Shown one piece after another: positions 28,315-37,248 of a stretch of DNA of 64,000 nucleotides (positions are counted from its first letter, which is position 1; each line of letters starts with the position of its first letter). The DNA is from Streptomyces sp. MMG1533. Its GTDB lineage: Bacteria; Actinomycetota; Actinomycetes; Streptomycetales; Streptomycetaceae. The notes under the pieces are model-generated. The model was not told the origin of the DNA. It worked only from the letters and a program-made list of their open reading frames with translations, and did not search any database. A program made the translations under genes and the position numbers. The stretch lies in the NCBI RefSeq assembly GCF_001279775.1, contig NZ_LGDG01000243.1, positions 1 to 64,000 on the forward strand, read 5' to 3'.

Positions 28315-30263
28315 TCGTCGTCTTCACCGGCCGGCGCCCATCAGGGCCGGACGGTGTGTTTCCCGCTGCCGCCGTGGACTGGCTCGAGGAGCGCCTGAAG
28401 CTCCTCTTCGCCGGACTGCGGCCGCGGCTCGTCGTGGGTTCCGCCGCCGCGGGCACGGACCTGCTGGCCGCCGGGGCGGCACTGAGCGCCGGTATCCGGG
28501 CCGACCTCCTGGTCACCGAGGACCCCGAGGAGTTCGTGAGCGCTTCCGTCGCCGACAAGGGGCCGCAATGGGAGGAGCGCTTTCGCACGCTGACGGCGCA
28601 GACAAGGGCCGCCCTGATCCCCGTACCGGGAGCGAAGGCCGACGACGACGGGTTCCGTGCCGTCAACCAGGCGATCCTGCGCCACGCCTGCGACAGCCTC
28701 CGCGACCCGGTCCGGGCAGCGGACGAACCGGAGGAGCTCGTGGTCGTCGCGGTGACCGAGGGACGCCGCGAGGGAGAGGACCACACCGAATCCCTGGCCC
28801 GGTCGGCCCAGGCTCTCAACCACCTCGTGCTGCGCCTCAACCCCTCGCAGAGCCGGTCCGCGGCGCCGACGGCCTTCGTCGCCATGCCGTACGGCGGCAA
28901 GGCCGACTCCACACGGGAACTCAAGCGGTTCGAGGCGGACGAGTCCTGGCACCGGGTGCTCGTGCCCGCCCTGCTCGACGGCGGGTACCGGCCGATCCGC
29001 ACGGACCTGGAAGCCGGCCTGAAGAGCATCGACGCGCGCATGCTGCACAGCATCAACTCCGCCAGTCTCTTCGTGGCGGATCTCGCCACGCTCAACCCCA
29101 ACGTCCTGTGGGAACTGGGAGTTCGGCACGCCTGGCGGCCCTCGGCAACGCTCCTCATGGCGCCGCACTGGGTCACGCCGCCCTTCGACCTGGGGCACTC
29201 GACCATTCAGCGCTACGAGCGGGGAATGAAGAGGGTCAGTGACCGGCAGGCGGTCGCGGCCATTCGTAAGCTCAAGGACGCGCTGAGCGCGACGCAGACA
29301 GGGCCCGACAGCCCGGTGTGGGCGGTGTTCCCCACGCTGGAGCCCGTACAGCTGCCCCCTGACGCCGACATGGAGCTCTTCGCGCGGCTCACGCGCTACA
29401 GCGAGGAGATCTCCCTGGCGGCGGCCCTGCGCGACTCCGGGAAACTGCTCGACCTCGCCGATCAGGTACGGGAGGACGGGCTGTCCGACAGCAACTGCCG
29501 CACCCAGCTGGAGCAGATCGGGCTGGCTCTCGTCACGCTGGGCGAATTCGACGAGGGGAGGAAGCTGCTCGCGCCGCTGGCCGCGGCCGACGTCTCCTTC
29601 GGCCGGGTCCGCATGCAGCAGGCGTACGCCTTCACGCTGATCCATCGTGACGGAACGCCCGAGGAGCGGCTGACGTACCTGAAAGACGCGGAACGCAGAT
29701 TACTGGTGCTCGACCACCGTCACCCGGGGTCCTCCGAGACCTGGGGACTGCTCGGCAGCGCGGCCAAGCGTGCCTTCGAGCTCGCTCTCCGACTCGGAGC
29801 GGAGAACGCCTCGCTCCATCTGAACCGTGCCATCGAGGCGTACCGAAGCGGCATGGCGGCCGATCCCGGTGACCACTACCCGGGGATCAACGCGCTCGCC
29901 CTCCTGAGGGTGAGGGGGCAGTACTTCGGTGGTGGTCAGGCCGATGTGGCGCTGGCGGAGTCCCTGCTCCCGGTGGTCCGGTTCGCCGTCGAGCGCCGCC
30001 CGATCGGCCCGCACGACACCTGGGAACACGCGACCCTGGCCGAACTCGCCCTGCACCAGCACCTGCTGGACAAGGGCATGGCTCCGGTGCCGCCTGTCGC
30101 AGCGCTGCGCCACTACACCTTGGCGGCCCATTCCGCCGACGGCGCCGAACTGTCCTCCATGCGCCGTCAACTCGAGTTCCTGCTGGCCGTGGGAGACCCG
30201 CCCGAGGTGCTCGAACCACTGCTCGCGGCCATCCCCGCACCCGCCGAGGGAAACACCCTGTGA
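28311..30263 (+). CDS. SLOG/TIR-like nucleotide-signal protein with TPR (DUF4071-like) C-terminus
   Basis: 650 residues, three parts. Residues 1-180 look like a SLOG-type Rossmann domain: VVFTGRRPSG, then VVGSAAAGTDLLAAGAALSAG. Residues 187-290 hold a TIR/deoxyribosyltransferase-like core: FVAMPYGG, DARMLHSINSASLFVADLATL and NPNVLWELGVRHAW, the arrangement seen in NAD-processing TIR-like domains. Residues ~355-640 are helical TPR-like repeats resembling the TRAFs-binding DUF4071 region. It is coupled to the SLATT gene by an ATGA overlap. Codon 464 (29700-29702) is TTA, so translation should need the bldA tRNA. Domain calls are by eye, and no catalytic residue is confirmed. Confidence 0.72.
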   Translation: MIVVFTGRRPSGPDGVFPAAAVDWLEERLKLLFAGLRPRLVVGSAAAGTDLLAAGAALSAGIRADLLVTEDPEEFVSASVADKGPQWEERFRTLTAQTRAALIPVPGAKADDDGFRAVNQAILRHACDSLRDPVRAADEPEELVVVAVTEGRREGEDHTESLARSAQALNHLVLRLNPSQSRSAAPTAFVAMPYGGKADSTRELKRFEADESWHRVLVPALLDGGYRPIRTDLEAGLKSIDARMLHSINSASLFVADLATLNPNVLWELGVRHAWRPSATLLMAPHWVTPPFDLGHSTIQRYERGMKRVSDRQAVAAIRKLKDALSATQTGPDSPVWAVFPTLEPVQLPPDADMELFARLTRYSEEISLAAALRDSGKLLDLADQVREDGLSDSNCRTQLEQIGLALVTLGEFDEGRKLLAPLAAADVSFGRVRMQQAYAFTLIHRDGTPEERLTYLKDAERRLLVLDHRHPGSSETWGLLGSAAKRAFELALRLGAENASLHLNRAIEAYRSGMAADPGDHYPGINALALLRVRGQYFGGGQADVALAESLLPVVRFAVERRPIGPHDTWEHATLAELALHQHLLDKGMAPVPPVAALRHYTLAAHSADGAELSSMRRQLEFLLAVGDPPEVLEPLLAAIPAPAEGNTL

Positions 30264-30303
30264 CGGCCGGGACGACCGCGCCGTACGTGATGGAGAGTTC
30301 CTC

Positions 30304-30363
30304 TGGCCGTGACCGCGTCGCAGGTGACCCTGCTGGCCGGGACCGCGTCGCAGGTGACCCGGC
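30304..30363 (+). repeat. Two tandem copies of a 30-base unit
   Basis: Bases 30304-30333 and 30334-30363 match at all but two positions and share a 20-base core (30311-30330 and 30341-30360). It lies between the SLOG/TPR gene and the convergent kinase gene and looks like a recent duplication. No function seen. Confidence 0.85.
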
Positions 30364-30388
30364 CTGCTCCGACAGGACGTCGGCGTGC

Positions 30389-31294
30389 TCAGGCCAGTTC
30401 CGCCGCGTACGGCGGTTCGGCCCCCGCGCGTGAGCAGGTGATCGCCGCTGCCCGCGCGGCGAAGCGCAGAAGTTGTGCCCAGCCGTCGGGGCCGAGGTCG
30501 GCGAGTGCCTCGCAGGACAGGGTGTCCCGGGCGGACAGGCCGTGCAGCAGGGCCGCGTTCACGGTGTCGCCGGCGCCGATCGTGTCGACGACGTCGACCT
30601 TCTCGCCCGGCACGGAGTGCACCGCGCCGTCCCGGGTGAAGGCGGTCAGTCCGTCGCCGCCGTGGGTGATCACGACGGCCGAGGGCCCCGCGGCCAGCCA
30701 CTCGCGCGGAGTGCCGCCCAGCCAGAGAGCGTCCTCCTCGGAGAGCTTGAGCAGTGACACCGACGGCAGCCAACTCTTGAAGCGGGCCCGGTAGGCGTCC
30801 GCGTCGGGGATCAGCCCCGCCCTGATGTTGGGGTCGAGCGCGGTGAACACACCCTGCGCCGCCGCGGTCCGCATCAGCTCCTCGTAGGCGCTCGCGCCCG
30901 GTTCCAGGACCAGCGAGCAGGTGCCGAAGGAGACCGCCCGCGTGCCCGCGGGAAGTTCCCTGGGCGCCGCGAACAGCCGGTCCGCGGTGCCGTCGACGTA
31001 GAAGGAGTAGGCGGCCGAGCCGTGCGTGTCGATCGTGGCGACAGCGAGGGTGGTCGGTTCCTTGCCACGCTGTACGGCCGTCACGTCCACCCCTGCCGCC
31101 CGCAGCCCGTCGAGCAGCGCCTCGCCGAAGGCGTCGTCCGAGACACGGGAGCAGAAAGCCGTGGCGGAGCCGAGGCGACCGAGGGCCAGGGCCGTGTTGT
31201 ACGGGCCGCCGCCGAGCGCCGGCTTGAGGCCCGCGAGGGCGCCAGTGCCCTGCGGTACCAGGTCGATCAGGGCCTCTCCGGCGACGACGATCAC
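30389..31294 (-). CDS. PfkB-family sugar kinase (fructokinase/ribokinase type)
   Basis: 301-residue kinase. The N-terminal VVAGEALIDLVPQGTG and GGGPYNTALALGRLG give the sugar-binding face. The C-terminal VDTIGAGDTVNAALL supplies the catalytic Asp and anion hole. The GEALIDL start and the PFKB order are typical of fructokinases or 2-keto-3-deoxygluconate kinases; the exact sugar is unknown. The GTG start at 31294 overlaps the LacI-regulator stop (GTGA). It is coupled to, and probably controlled by, that regulator. Confidence 0.88.
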   Translation of the reverse strand: MIVVAGEALIDLVPQGTGALAGLKPALGGGPYNTALALGRLGSATAFCSRVSDDAFGEALLDGLRAAGVDVTAVQRGKEPTTLAVATIDTHGSAAYSFYVDGTADRLFAAPRELPAGTRAVSFGTCSLVLEPGASAYEELMRTAAAQGVFTALDPNIRAGLIPDADAYRARFKSWLPSVSLLKLSEEDALWLGGTPREWLAAGPSAVVITHGGDGLTAFTRDGAVHSVPGEKVDVVDTIGAGDTVNAALLHGLSARDTLSCEALADLGPDGWAQLLRFAARAAAITCSRAGAEPPYAAELA

Positions 31295-32430
31295 GAGACG
31301 GTTCCTCTCTCGGACTGCGGGGACTGCGGGGACTGCAAGGGCTGAGGGGGCTGCTGAGGCTGAGGGAGCTGTGAGTGCTCCGGGGGCTGCGAGCGTTGCG
31401 CCGCGTGGTCCGGCTCGTCGGCGCAGCCGCAGGACGCGCGGTGGACGAACGTGCAGGCGAGCCGCAGGGTCCGGGCGGGCCGGTCCGGCGCGGCGAGACG
31501 TTCCAGGAGCACCCGGACCGCCTGGGCGCCGATCTCCCTGCTGGGCTGGGCGATCGCGGTGAGCCGGGGCGTGAACAGGTCCGCCCAGGCGAAGTCGTCG
31601 AAGCAGCACAGCGCGATGTCGTCCGGCACGGACAGGCCGCGCTCGCGCAGCGCACGCAGGGCGCCGATGGTCATCGCGTTGTTGGCGGTGACGAGCGCGG
31701 TGGGCGGCGCGGCGAGGGACAGCAGGGCCGCGGTCGCCCGTTCGCCGCCGGCCGACTCGGAGTCGCCGTGCACGACGAGGCGTTCGTCGTAGGGGAACCC
31801 GGCGGCGGCGAGGCCGTGCCGGTACCCGGTGATCCGCTCGCCGGTGGTGCTCAGCCCGGGCCGGCCCGCGACCAGGGCGATCCGCCGGTGGCCGAGCCCG
31901 GCGAGATGTGTGACCAGCTGGGCGGTCGGTTCGGCGCTGTCGGCGCAGACCTGGTCGAAGCGCTGTGTGTGGTTGCCGGGGGAGTCGACCACCCGGTCGA
32001 GGAACACGGCCGGTACGTCGTGACGCGTGAGGTAGGCGACGAGTTCGTGGGGGTCGGCCGAGGGCGCGACGATCATGCCGTCCACCCGACGTTCGTGCAG
32101 GAGCTGGACGACCTTGCGTTCGTGCTCCGGATCGTCGTGCGGGTCGGCGATGAGCAGGCTGTAGCCGTGCTCCAGGGCGGCGGCCTCGACTCCCTGGAGG
32201 ATCTCCGTGAAGTAGGGGTTGCTGATCGCCGACACCGCGAGGCCGATGGACCGGGTCCGGGAGGTCACCAGGGAGCGGGCGAGGGTGTTGGGCGTGTAGC
32301 CGAGCTCCTCGACGGCCTCCAGCACGGCCTGACGGGTGTGCGGCAGGACCGGCCGGGTGTCGTTCAGCACGTGCGAGACGGTCGCCACGGACACGCCGGC
32401 GCTGCGTGCGACGTCGGCCATGGTCGGCAT
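31291..32430 (-). CDS. LacI-family transcriptional regulator
   Basis: 379 residues. The N-terminal HTH and hinge read MADVARSAGVSVATVSHVLNDTRPVLPHTRQAVLEAVEELGYTPN. It is followed by a periplasmic-binding-type sugar domain and a Gln/Pro/Ser-rich tail (about 45 residues) with PQ repeats. The ATG at 32430 has GGAGGA nine bases upstream. It is first gene of a two-gene unit with the kinase. A strong palindrome lies at 32515-32542, about 85 bases upstream of the start, so it likely represses its own operon and responds to a sugar ligand of the kinase pathway. There are no transport genes beside it. Confidence 0.9.
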   Translation of the reverse strand: MPTMADVARSAGVSVATVSHVLNDTRPVLPHTRQAVLEAVEELGYTPNTLARSLVTSRTRSIGLAVSAISNPYFTEILQGVEAAALEHGYSLLIADPHDDPEHERKVVQLLHERRVDGMIVAPSADPHELVAYLTRHDVPAVFLDRVVDSPGNHTQRFDQVCADSAEPTAQLVTHLAGLGHRRIALVAGRPGLSTTGERITGYRHGLAAAGFPYDERLVVHGDSESAGGERATAALLSLAAPPTALVTANNAMTIGALRALRERGLSVPDDIALCCFDDFAWADLFTPRLTAIAQPSREIGAQAVRVLLERLAAPDRPARTLRLACTFVHRASCGCADEPDHAAQRSQPPEHSQLPQPQQPPQPLQSPQSPQSERGTVS

Positions 32431-32514
32431 GGGGTCTCCTCCCGGAACGGCACCGGGAGCGGATTCCCTCCCGGAACGGCAACAGCACCGGGAACGTATC
32501 GCATGTCGCCGCCC

Positions 32515-32542
32515 ACGTAAACGTTTGCGCAAGCGTTTACGT
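32515..32542. promoter_or_regulatory. Palindromic operator, LacI type
   Basis: A 28-base inverted repeat: ACGTAAACGTTTGC on the left, and on the right GCAAGCGTTTACGT, which is the left half reversed and complemented with one mismatch. The AAACG/CGTTT cores match LacI-family sites. It lies upstream of the LacI regulator gene; which gene it serves is inference. It also lies only ~27 bases from the convergent end of the HTH gene at 32569. Confidence 0.78.
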
Positions 32543-32568
32543 GCGGTCAACCGTCCAGGAGCGGAGAG

Positions 32569-33525
32569 TCACTCCCAGTCCCACCCGATCCCCACGACCC
32601 CCGACCGCACCCGCGGCTCGACGAGGTGCACCGAGTGGTGCCGACCGGTCAGGGCCAGCTCCTGGCGCCCGCTGCGCGGCGCCGCCGCCGAGTGCTGCGC
32701 GAACCGGTGACAGCGCACCGGCAGCGCCTGCTCGTCGAAGCGCACCTGGAGCGCGTACTGGCCGCCCGCCGGCCCGAATCCACGGACGTACTCCCGTGAC
32801 ACCCCGGCCGTGCCGTCTTCGACCCCGTAGCGGAAGAGGAACGTGTCACCGGCCCGCAGCCGGGTGTCGAAGAGCAACTCGGCCACGAGCACCCCGGTCT
32901 CGTGGTCCGAACGCATCCGTCCCGTACGGCAGTTCTCCAAGGCGTGGACGGTCATGCGCTCCGGTGCGCACTCCGGGTCGCCGTGGTGGACGGCCACGAA
33001 GCGGTCGATGCCGTCCCGGTGGGCTCGCACGATGTGGTGCGACTCGCGGCCCGCCAGCTCGCGGCGCGCGCCGATCCGTATCCGCTCGTGGTGGCCGAGG
33101 GTGTGCAGCCCGCCGTCGAGCGGCGAGTCCAGCTCGGCCAGCAGCCGCTCCAGGACGCCGGAGGCCTCGACGAGGGAACGGTAGGAGCGTGCCGCGGGCC
33201 GCTGCCCGGCCGGGTCCTCGTCGGTCTGGGCGAGCAGCCTGATCAGCGACTCCTCCGGCAACTGGAGGATCTCCTCCAGTGCCCGTACGGCCCGCAGCGA
33301 CTCGGGGCGCTGCGGGCGCCGGGCGCCCTGCTGCCAGTAACTCAGGCTCGTCACGCCGACCTTGACCCCGTGGCGCGACAGATGGTGCTGCACGCGCTGC
33401 AGCGGCAGTCCGCGGGCGGCTATCGCGGCGCGCAGCGCGACGTGGAAGGGGCCGCCACGCAGGGCCGAGTCCAGTTCCGCGGTGGCGACGGTGGCGACGT
33501 CCGCGTGCTGTGTGGCGTGCGGCAT
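32569..33525 (-). CDS. Probable helix-turn-helix transcriptional regulator
   Basis: 318 residues. The N-terminal ~100 residues look like an XRE-type HTH: VALRAAIAARGLPLQRVQHHLSRHGVKVGVTSLSYWQQGARRPQRPESLRAVRALEEILQLP. The C-terminal ~200 residues are a beta-rich domain with RELAGRESHHIVRAHRDGIDRF and FGPAGGQYALQVRFDEQALP, which I do not recognise as a named fold. The start ATG at 33525 is right behind a TGTGAA/TTCACA palindrome, suggesting autoregulation. Codon use is ordinary; ligand and targets are unknown. Confidence 0.7.
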   Translation of the reverse strand: MPHATQHADVATVATAELDSALRGGPFHVALRAAIAARGLPLQRVQHHLSRHGVKVGVTSLSYWQQGARRPQRPESLRAVRALEEILQLPEESLIRLLAQTDEDPAGQRPAARSYRSLVEASGVLERLLAELDSPLDGGLHTLGHHERIRIGARRELAGRESHHIVRAHRDGIDRFVAVHHGDPECAPERMTVHALENCRTGRMRSDHETGVLVAELLFDTRLRAGDTFLFRYGVEDGTAGVSREYVRGFGPAGGQYALQVRFDEQALPVRCHRFAQHSAAAPRSGRQELALTGRHHSVHLVEPRVRSGVVGIGWDWE

Positions 33526-33538
33526 GCAGGGGCCTTTC

Positions 33539-33552
33539 TGTGAATGTTCACA
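33539..33552. promoter_or_regulatory. TGTGAA-TG-TTCACA palindrome upstream of the HTH gene
   Basis: Perfect six-base half-sites around a two-base centre, 14 bases before the HTH gene start. It probably overlaps that gene's promoter or leader. Similar half-sites, with a three-base centre, occur at 22868-22886 before the amino-acid ABC operon. Confidence 0.6.
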
Positions 33553-33976
33553 ACGGCTGGTCAGACCGTTCGCGGGAGTCGTCGGGGCCACTGCGCCGGC
33601 GCCGGGGGTCTTCACATCCGTACGCCGTCGTTCAGGGCCCTGAGTTCTCCCGCATTGAAGCGTGTTGACCAAGCCCCGACAACACCTGATGCCCAACCGT
33701 GGTGCACTCCTGGCCGACTGCACGGCCCTCGCGCAGGGCGGTCGGCCCGTCCTCGCCCGGCACCTCTCTGATCGCCCGCGCGGACAGTGCCGACTCGGGC
33801 AGGCCGCGCGAGGGCCTCGGCGCCGGTCGAGGCGAGGCCGGCGGCGCATGTCCCACCCTGCTCCAGCACGGCGCGCGCGGCCTGAAGGTTCCCGCTCACA
33901 CAGCGCAGCGCCGCTCCCACGGGTGGTAGCAGGGCGGCGCCCTGGAGAAGGCCGCGACGATCGCCGCGACGATCCC

Positions 33977-34180
33977 CTGTCCCCCCTCGGCACCCGCGAG
34001 CGCGAGGTTCCCGCCCTCATGGCGGAGGGCCGCTCCAACGCAGGCATCGGCCGCCGTCCGAGGGTCACCGAGGGCACCGTCGAGAAGCACGTCCGCAGCA
34101 TCCTGGACAAGCTCGCGCTCCAGGAGGACACCGACGACGACCACCGCCGCGTGCCGGCCGTTCTCACCTTTCCGGAGTCC
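33977..34180 (+). pseudogene. Remnant of a NarL/LuxR-type response-regulator HTH
   Basis: The frame reads SPLGTREREVPALMAEGRS, NAGIGRRPRVTEGTVEKHV, then RSILDKLALQEDTDDDHRR. This is the LuxR-type C-terminal HTH with the usual TPREREVLxLMAEGRSN and TEGTVEKH motifs, but several conserved positions are altered (LGTRERE, GIGRRPRV). No receiver domain or start lies upstream in frame. I read it as a broken response regulator. No intact partner kinase is nearby. Confidence 0.65.
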
Positions 34181-34219
34181 CGCCGGCGCTGTCGGTCCGT
34201 TGTCCACAGGCCCGCCGCG

Positions 34220-34242
34220 CTGTCAGCCCCCGCCAGTAGGGT
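34220..34242 (+). promoter_or_regulatory. RecA-independent DNA-damage-type promoter of the uvrC operon
   Basis: CTGTCAGCC (34220-34228), eight bases, TAGGGT (34237-34242). It matches TGTCAG, the spacing and TANNNT but has lost the GTG-side bases. Its -10 ends seven bases before the uvrC ATG, as at uvrB and ogt. Confidence 0.65.
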
Positions 34243-34249
34243 GTGAGAC

Positions 34250-36292
34250 ATGGCCGACCCCTCCAGCTACCGCCCCAAGCCGGGACAGATCCCGGACTCT
34301 CCCGGGGTGTACAGGTTCCGTGACGAGCACCGCCGGGTGATCTACGTCGGAAAGGCGAAGAGCCTGCGCCAACGCCTGGCGAACTACTTCCAGGACCTGG
34401 CGGGCATGCACCCCCGCACCCGCACCATGGTCACCACGGCCGCGTCCGTGGAGTGGACGGTGGTGTCCACCGAGGTCGAGGCCCTGCAACTGGAGTACTC
34501 CTGGATCAAGGAGTACGACCCCCGGTTCAACGTCAAGTACCGCGACGACAAGAGCTACCCGTATCTCGCGGTGACGATGAACGAGGAGTTCCCGCGCGTG
34601 CAGGTGATGCGCGGTCAAAAGAAGAAGGGCGTGCGCTACTTCGGGCCGTACGGCCACGCGTGGGCGATCCGCGACACCGTCGACCTCCTGCTGCGCGTCT
34701 TCCCCGTGCGCACCTGCTCGGCCGGTGTCTTCAAGAACGCCGCCCGCACCGGCCGCCCCTGCCTGCTCGGCTACATCGGCAAGTGCTCAGCGCCCTGCGT
34801 CGGCCGCGTGTCCGCCGAGGAGCACCGCGAACTCGCCGAGGAGTTCAGCGACTTCATGGCCGGTCGCACGGGCACGTACCTGCGCCGCCTGGAGAAGCAG
34901 ATGACGGCGGCGGCCGAGGAGATGGAGTACGAGCGGGCGGCCCGCCTGCGCGACGACATCGGGGCCCTGAAGAAGGCCATGGAGAAGAGCGCGGTCGTGC
35001 TCGCCGACGCGACCGACGCCGACCTCATCGCGGTCGCCGAGGACGAGCTGGAAGCGGCCGTGCAGATCTTCCACGTCCGCGGCGGACGCGTGCGCGGCCA
35101 GCGCGGCTGGGTCACCGACAAGGTCGAGGAGATCACCACCGGCGCCCTGGTGGAACACGCCCTCCAGCAGCTCTACGGCGAGGAGACCGGCGACTCGGTC
35201 CCCAAGGAGGTCCTCGTCCCGGCCCTGCCCGACCCGGTGGAGCCGGTCCAGGAGTGGCTGACCGGGCGCCGCGGGTCCAACGTGTCGCTGCGCATCCCGC
35301 AGCGAGGCGACAAGAAGGCCCTCATGGAGACCGTGCAGCGCAACGCGCTCCAGGCACTCGGCCTCCACAAGACCAAGCGCGCCTCCGACCTGACCACGCG
35401 CTCGCGCGCGCTGGAGGAGATCGCCGACGCCCTCGAACTGGACAGCGCCCCGCTCCGGATCGAGTGCTACGACATCTCGCACCTCCAGGGCGACGACGTG
35501 GTGGCCTCCATGGTCGTCTTCGAGGACGGGCTCCAGCGCAAGAGCGAGTACCGCCGCTTCCAGATCAAGGGCTTCGAGGGCCAGGACGACGTCCGCTCCA
35601 TGCACGAGGTGATCACCCGCCGCTTCAGGCGCTACCTCGCCGAGAAGGAGCGGACGGGGGAGTGGACCGACGGCGAGGACGGTCTCGACAACGGCCTCAA
35701 GGACGACGACGGCCGTCCCAGGCGGTTCGCCTACCCGCCCCAGCTCGTCGTCGTCGACGGCGGACAGCCCCAGGTGGCCGCCGCCAAGAAGGCCCTCGAC
35801 GAGCTCGGCATCGACGACATCGCCGTCTGCGGTCTCGCCAAGCGCCTGGAGGAGGTCTGGGTGCCCGGCGAGGACGACCCGGTGGTCCTGCCCCGCACCA
35901 GCGAGGGCCTCTACCTCCTCCAGCGCGTCCGCGACGAGGCCCACCGTTTCGCCATCACCTATCAGCGCACCAAGCGCGCCAAGCGCTTCCGGTCGAGCCC
36001 GCTGGACGATGTACCGGGGCTCGGGGACGCGCGCAAGCAGGCACTGCTGAAGCATTTCGGTTCGCTGAAGAAACTGCGATCCGCCACCATCGACCAGATC
36101 TGCGAGGTTCCCGGCATAGGCCGCAAGACGGCCGAGACGATCGCCGTGGCCTTCGCCCAGGCGGCTCCGGCCACGCCGGCGGTGAACACGGCGACTGGAG
36201 AGATCATGGAAGAGGAACCCGGCACCATGGGTTCCAGTGGGGAGCCCGTGGCGACGGGCGCCCCGGACGAACGACGGGGGCAGGAGACATGA
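34250..36292 (+). CDS. uvrC: Excinuclease ABC subunit C
   Basis: 680-residue UvrC, the dual-incision nuclease of excision repair. The GIY-YIG 3'-incision domain starts [38 protein letters not shown] motif that meets UvrB is near residues 200-235. The RNase H-like 5'-incision domain includes [11 protein letters not shown] and [12 protein letters not shown]-terminal helix-hairpin-helix pair shows [24 protein letters not shown] and [10 protein letters not shown]. The ATG at 34250 is predicted to be the first base of the transcript. Its stop overlaps rapZ by ATGA. It is first gene of the uvrC-rapZ-yvcK-whiA operon. Confidence 0.97.
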   Translation: MADPSSYRPKPGQIPDSPGVYRFRDEHRRVIYVGKAKSLRQRLANYFQDLAGMHPRTRTMVTTAASVEWTVVSTEVEALQLEYSWIKEYDPRFNVKYRDDKSYPYLAVTMNEEFPRVQVMRGQKKKGVRYFGPYGHAWAIRDTVDLLLRVFPVRTCSAGVFKNAARTGRPCLLGYIGKCSAPCVGRVSAEEHRELAEEFSDFMAGRTGTYLRRLEKQMTAAAEEMEYERAARLRDDIGALKKAMEKSAVVLADATDADLIAVAEDELEAAVQIFHVRGGRVRGQRGWVTDKVEEITTGALVEHALQQLYGEETGDSVPKEVLVPALPDPVEPVQEWLTGRRGSNVSLRIPQRGDKKALMETVQRNALQALGLHKTKRASDLTTRSRALEEIADALELDSAPLRIECYDISHLQGDDVVASMVVFEDGLQRKSEYRRFQIKGFEGQDDVRSMHEVITRRFRRYLAEKERTGEWTDGEDGLDNGLKDDDGRPRRFAYPPQLVVVDGGQPQVAAAKKALDELGIDDIAVCGLAKRLEEVWVPGEDDPVVLPRTSEGLYLLQRVRDEAHRFAITYQRTKRAKRFRSSPLDDVPGLGDARKQALLKHFGSLKKLRSATIDQICEVPGIGRKTAETIAVAFAQAAPATPAVNTATGEIMEEEPGTMGSSGEPVATGAPDERRGQET

Positions 36293-37248
36293 ATGTGAAC
36301 GAGCGCGACGGTCAACAAGGCCAAGCCGGAGACGGAGCACAGGTGAGTACGGGCACGCCCAACGACACGGCCGGAGTCCCGGAAGTGGCCATCCCCGAGC
36401 TGGTGATCATCTCCGGCATGTCCGGCGCCGGCCGCTCGACGGCCGCAAAGTGTCTGGAGGACCTCGGCTGGTTCGTCGTCGACAACCTCCCGCCCGCGCT
36501 GATCCCCACCATGGTGGAGCTCGGCGCCCGCTCCCAGGGCAACGTGGCGCGGATCGCGGTCGTCGTCGACGTACGAGGCCGCCGCTTCTTCGACAACCTC
36601 CGCGAGTCCCTCGCCGACCTGGACAGCAAGCACGTCACCCGGCGGATCGTCTTCCTGGAGTCCTCGGACGAGGCCCTGGTGCGGCGCTTCGAGTCGGTGC
36701 GCCGCCCGCACCCCCTCCAGGGCGACGGCCGCATCGTCGACGGCATCGCCGCCGAACGCGAACTGCTGCGCGAGCTGCGCGGCGACGCCGACCTGGTGAT
36801 CGACACCTCCAGCCTCAACGTGCACGAACTGCGCGCCAAGATGGACGCCCAGTTCGCCGGCGACGAGGAGCCCGAGCTGCGGGCCACCGTCATGTCCTTC
36901 GGCTTCAAGTACGGCCTCCCGGTCGACGCCGACCTGGTCGCGGACATGCGCTTCCTGCCCAATCCGCACTGGGTCCCGGAGCTGCGCCCCTTCACCGGCC
37001 TCAACGAGGAGGTCGCCGCGTACATCTTCAACCAGCCCGGCGCCAAGGAGTTCCTCGACCGGTACTCCGAGCTGCTCAGGCTCATCGCGGCCGGCTACCG
37101 CCGTGAGGGCAAGCGGTACGTGACGATCGCCATCGGCTGCACCGGCGGCAAGCACCGGTCGGTCGCCACTTCGGAGAAGCTCGCCGCCCGCCTCGCTGCC
37201 GAAGGCGTGGAGACGGTGGTCGTGCACCGGGACATGGGACGGGAATGA
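36289..37248 (+). CDS. rapZ: RNase adapter RapZ family GTP/ATP-binding protein
   Basis: 319-residue RapZ (YvcJ) family protein. Walker [13 protein letters not shown] follows an unconserved acidic N-terminus of ~40 residues, and the C-terminal [15 protein letters not shown] loop is the family hallmark. In E. coli RapZ senses glucosamine 6-phosphate and steers a small RNA to RNase E; in Gram-positives the related protein binds nucleotides. In Streptomyces the function is less clear. It overlaps uvrC (ATGA) and yvcK (ATGA). Confidence 0.95.
   Translation: MNVNERDGQQGQAGDGAQVSTGTPNDTAGVPEVAIPELVIISGMSGAGRSTAAKCLEDLGWFVVDNLPPALIPTMVELGARSQGNVARIAVVVDVRGRRFFDNLRESLADLDSKHVTRRIVFLESSDEALVRRFESVRRPHPLQGDGRIVDGIAAERELLRELRGDADLVIDTSSLNVHELRAKMDAQFAGDEEPELRATVMSFGFKYGLPVDADLVADMRFLPNPHWVPELRPFTGLNEEVAAYIFNQPGAKEFLDRYSELLRLIAAGYRREGKRYVTIAIGCTGGKHRSVATSEKLAARLAAEGVETVVVHRDMGRE

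Larger units (their letters stand above)
33526..34249. other. Decayed region between the HTH gene and uvrC
   Basis: 724 bases without an intact gene. It holds the palindrome at 33539, stretches where similarity jumps between frames, a LuxR-type remnant at 33977-34180, and the uvrC promoter at 34220-34242. I see nothing else that can be supported. Confidence 0.55.
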
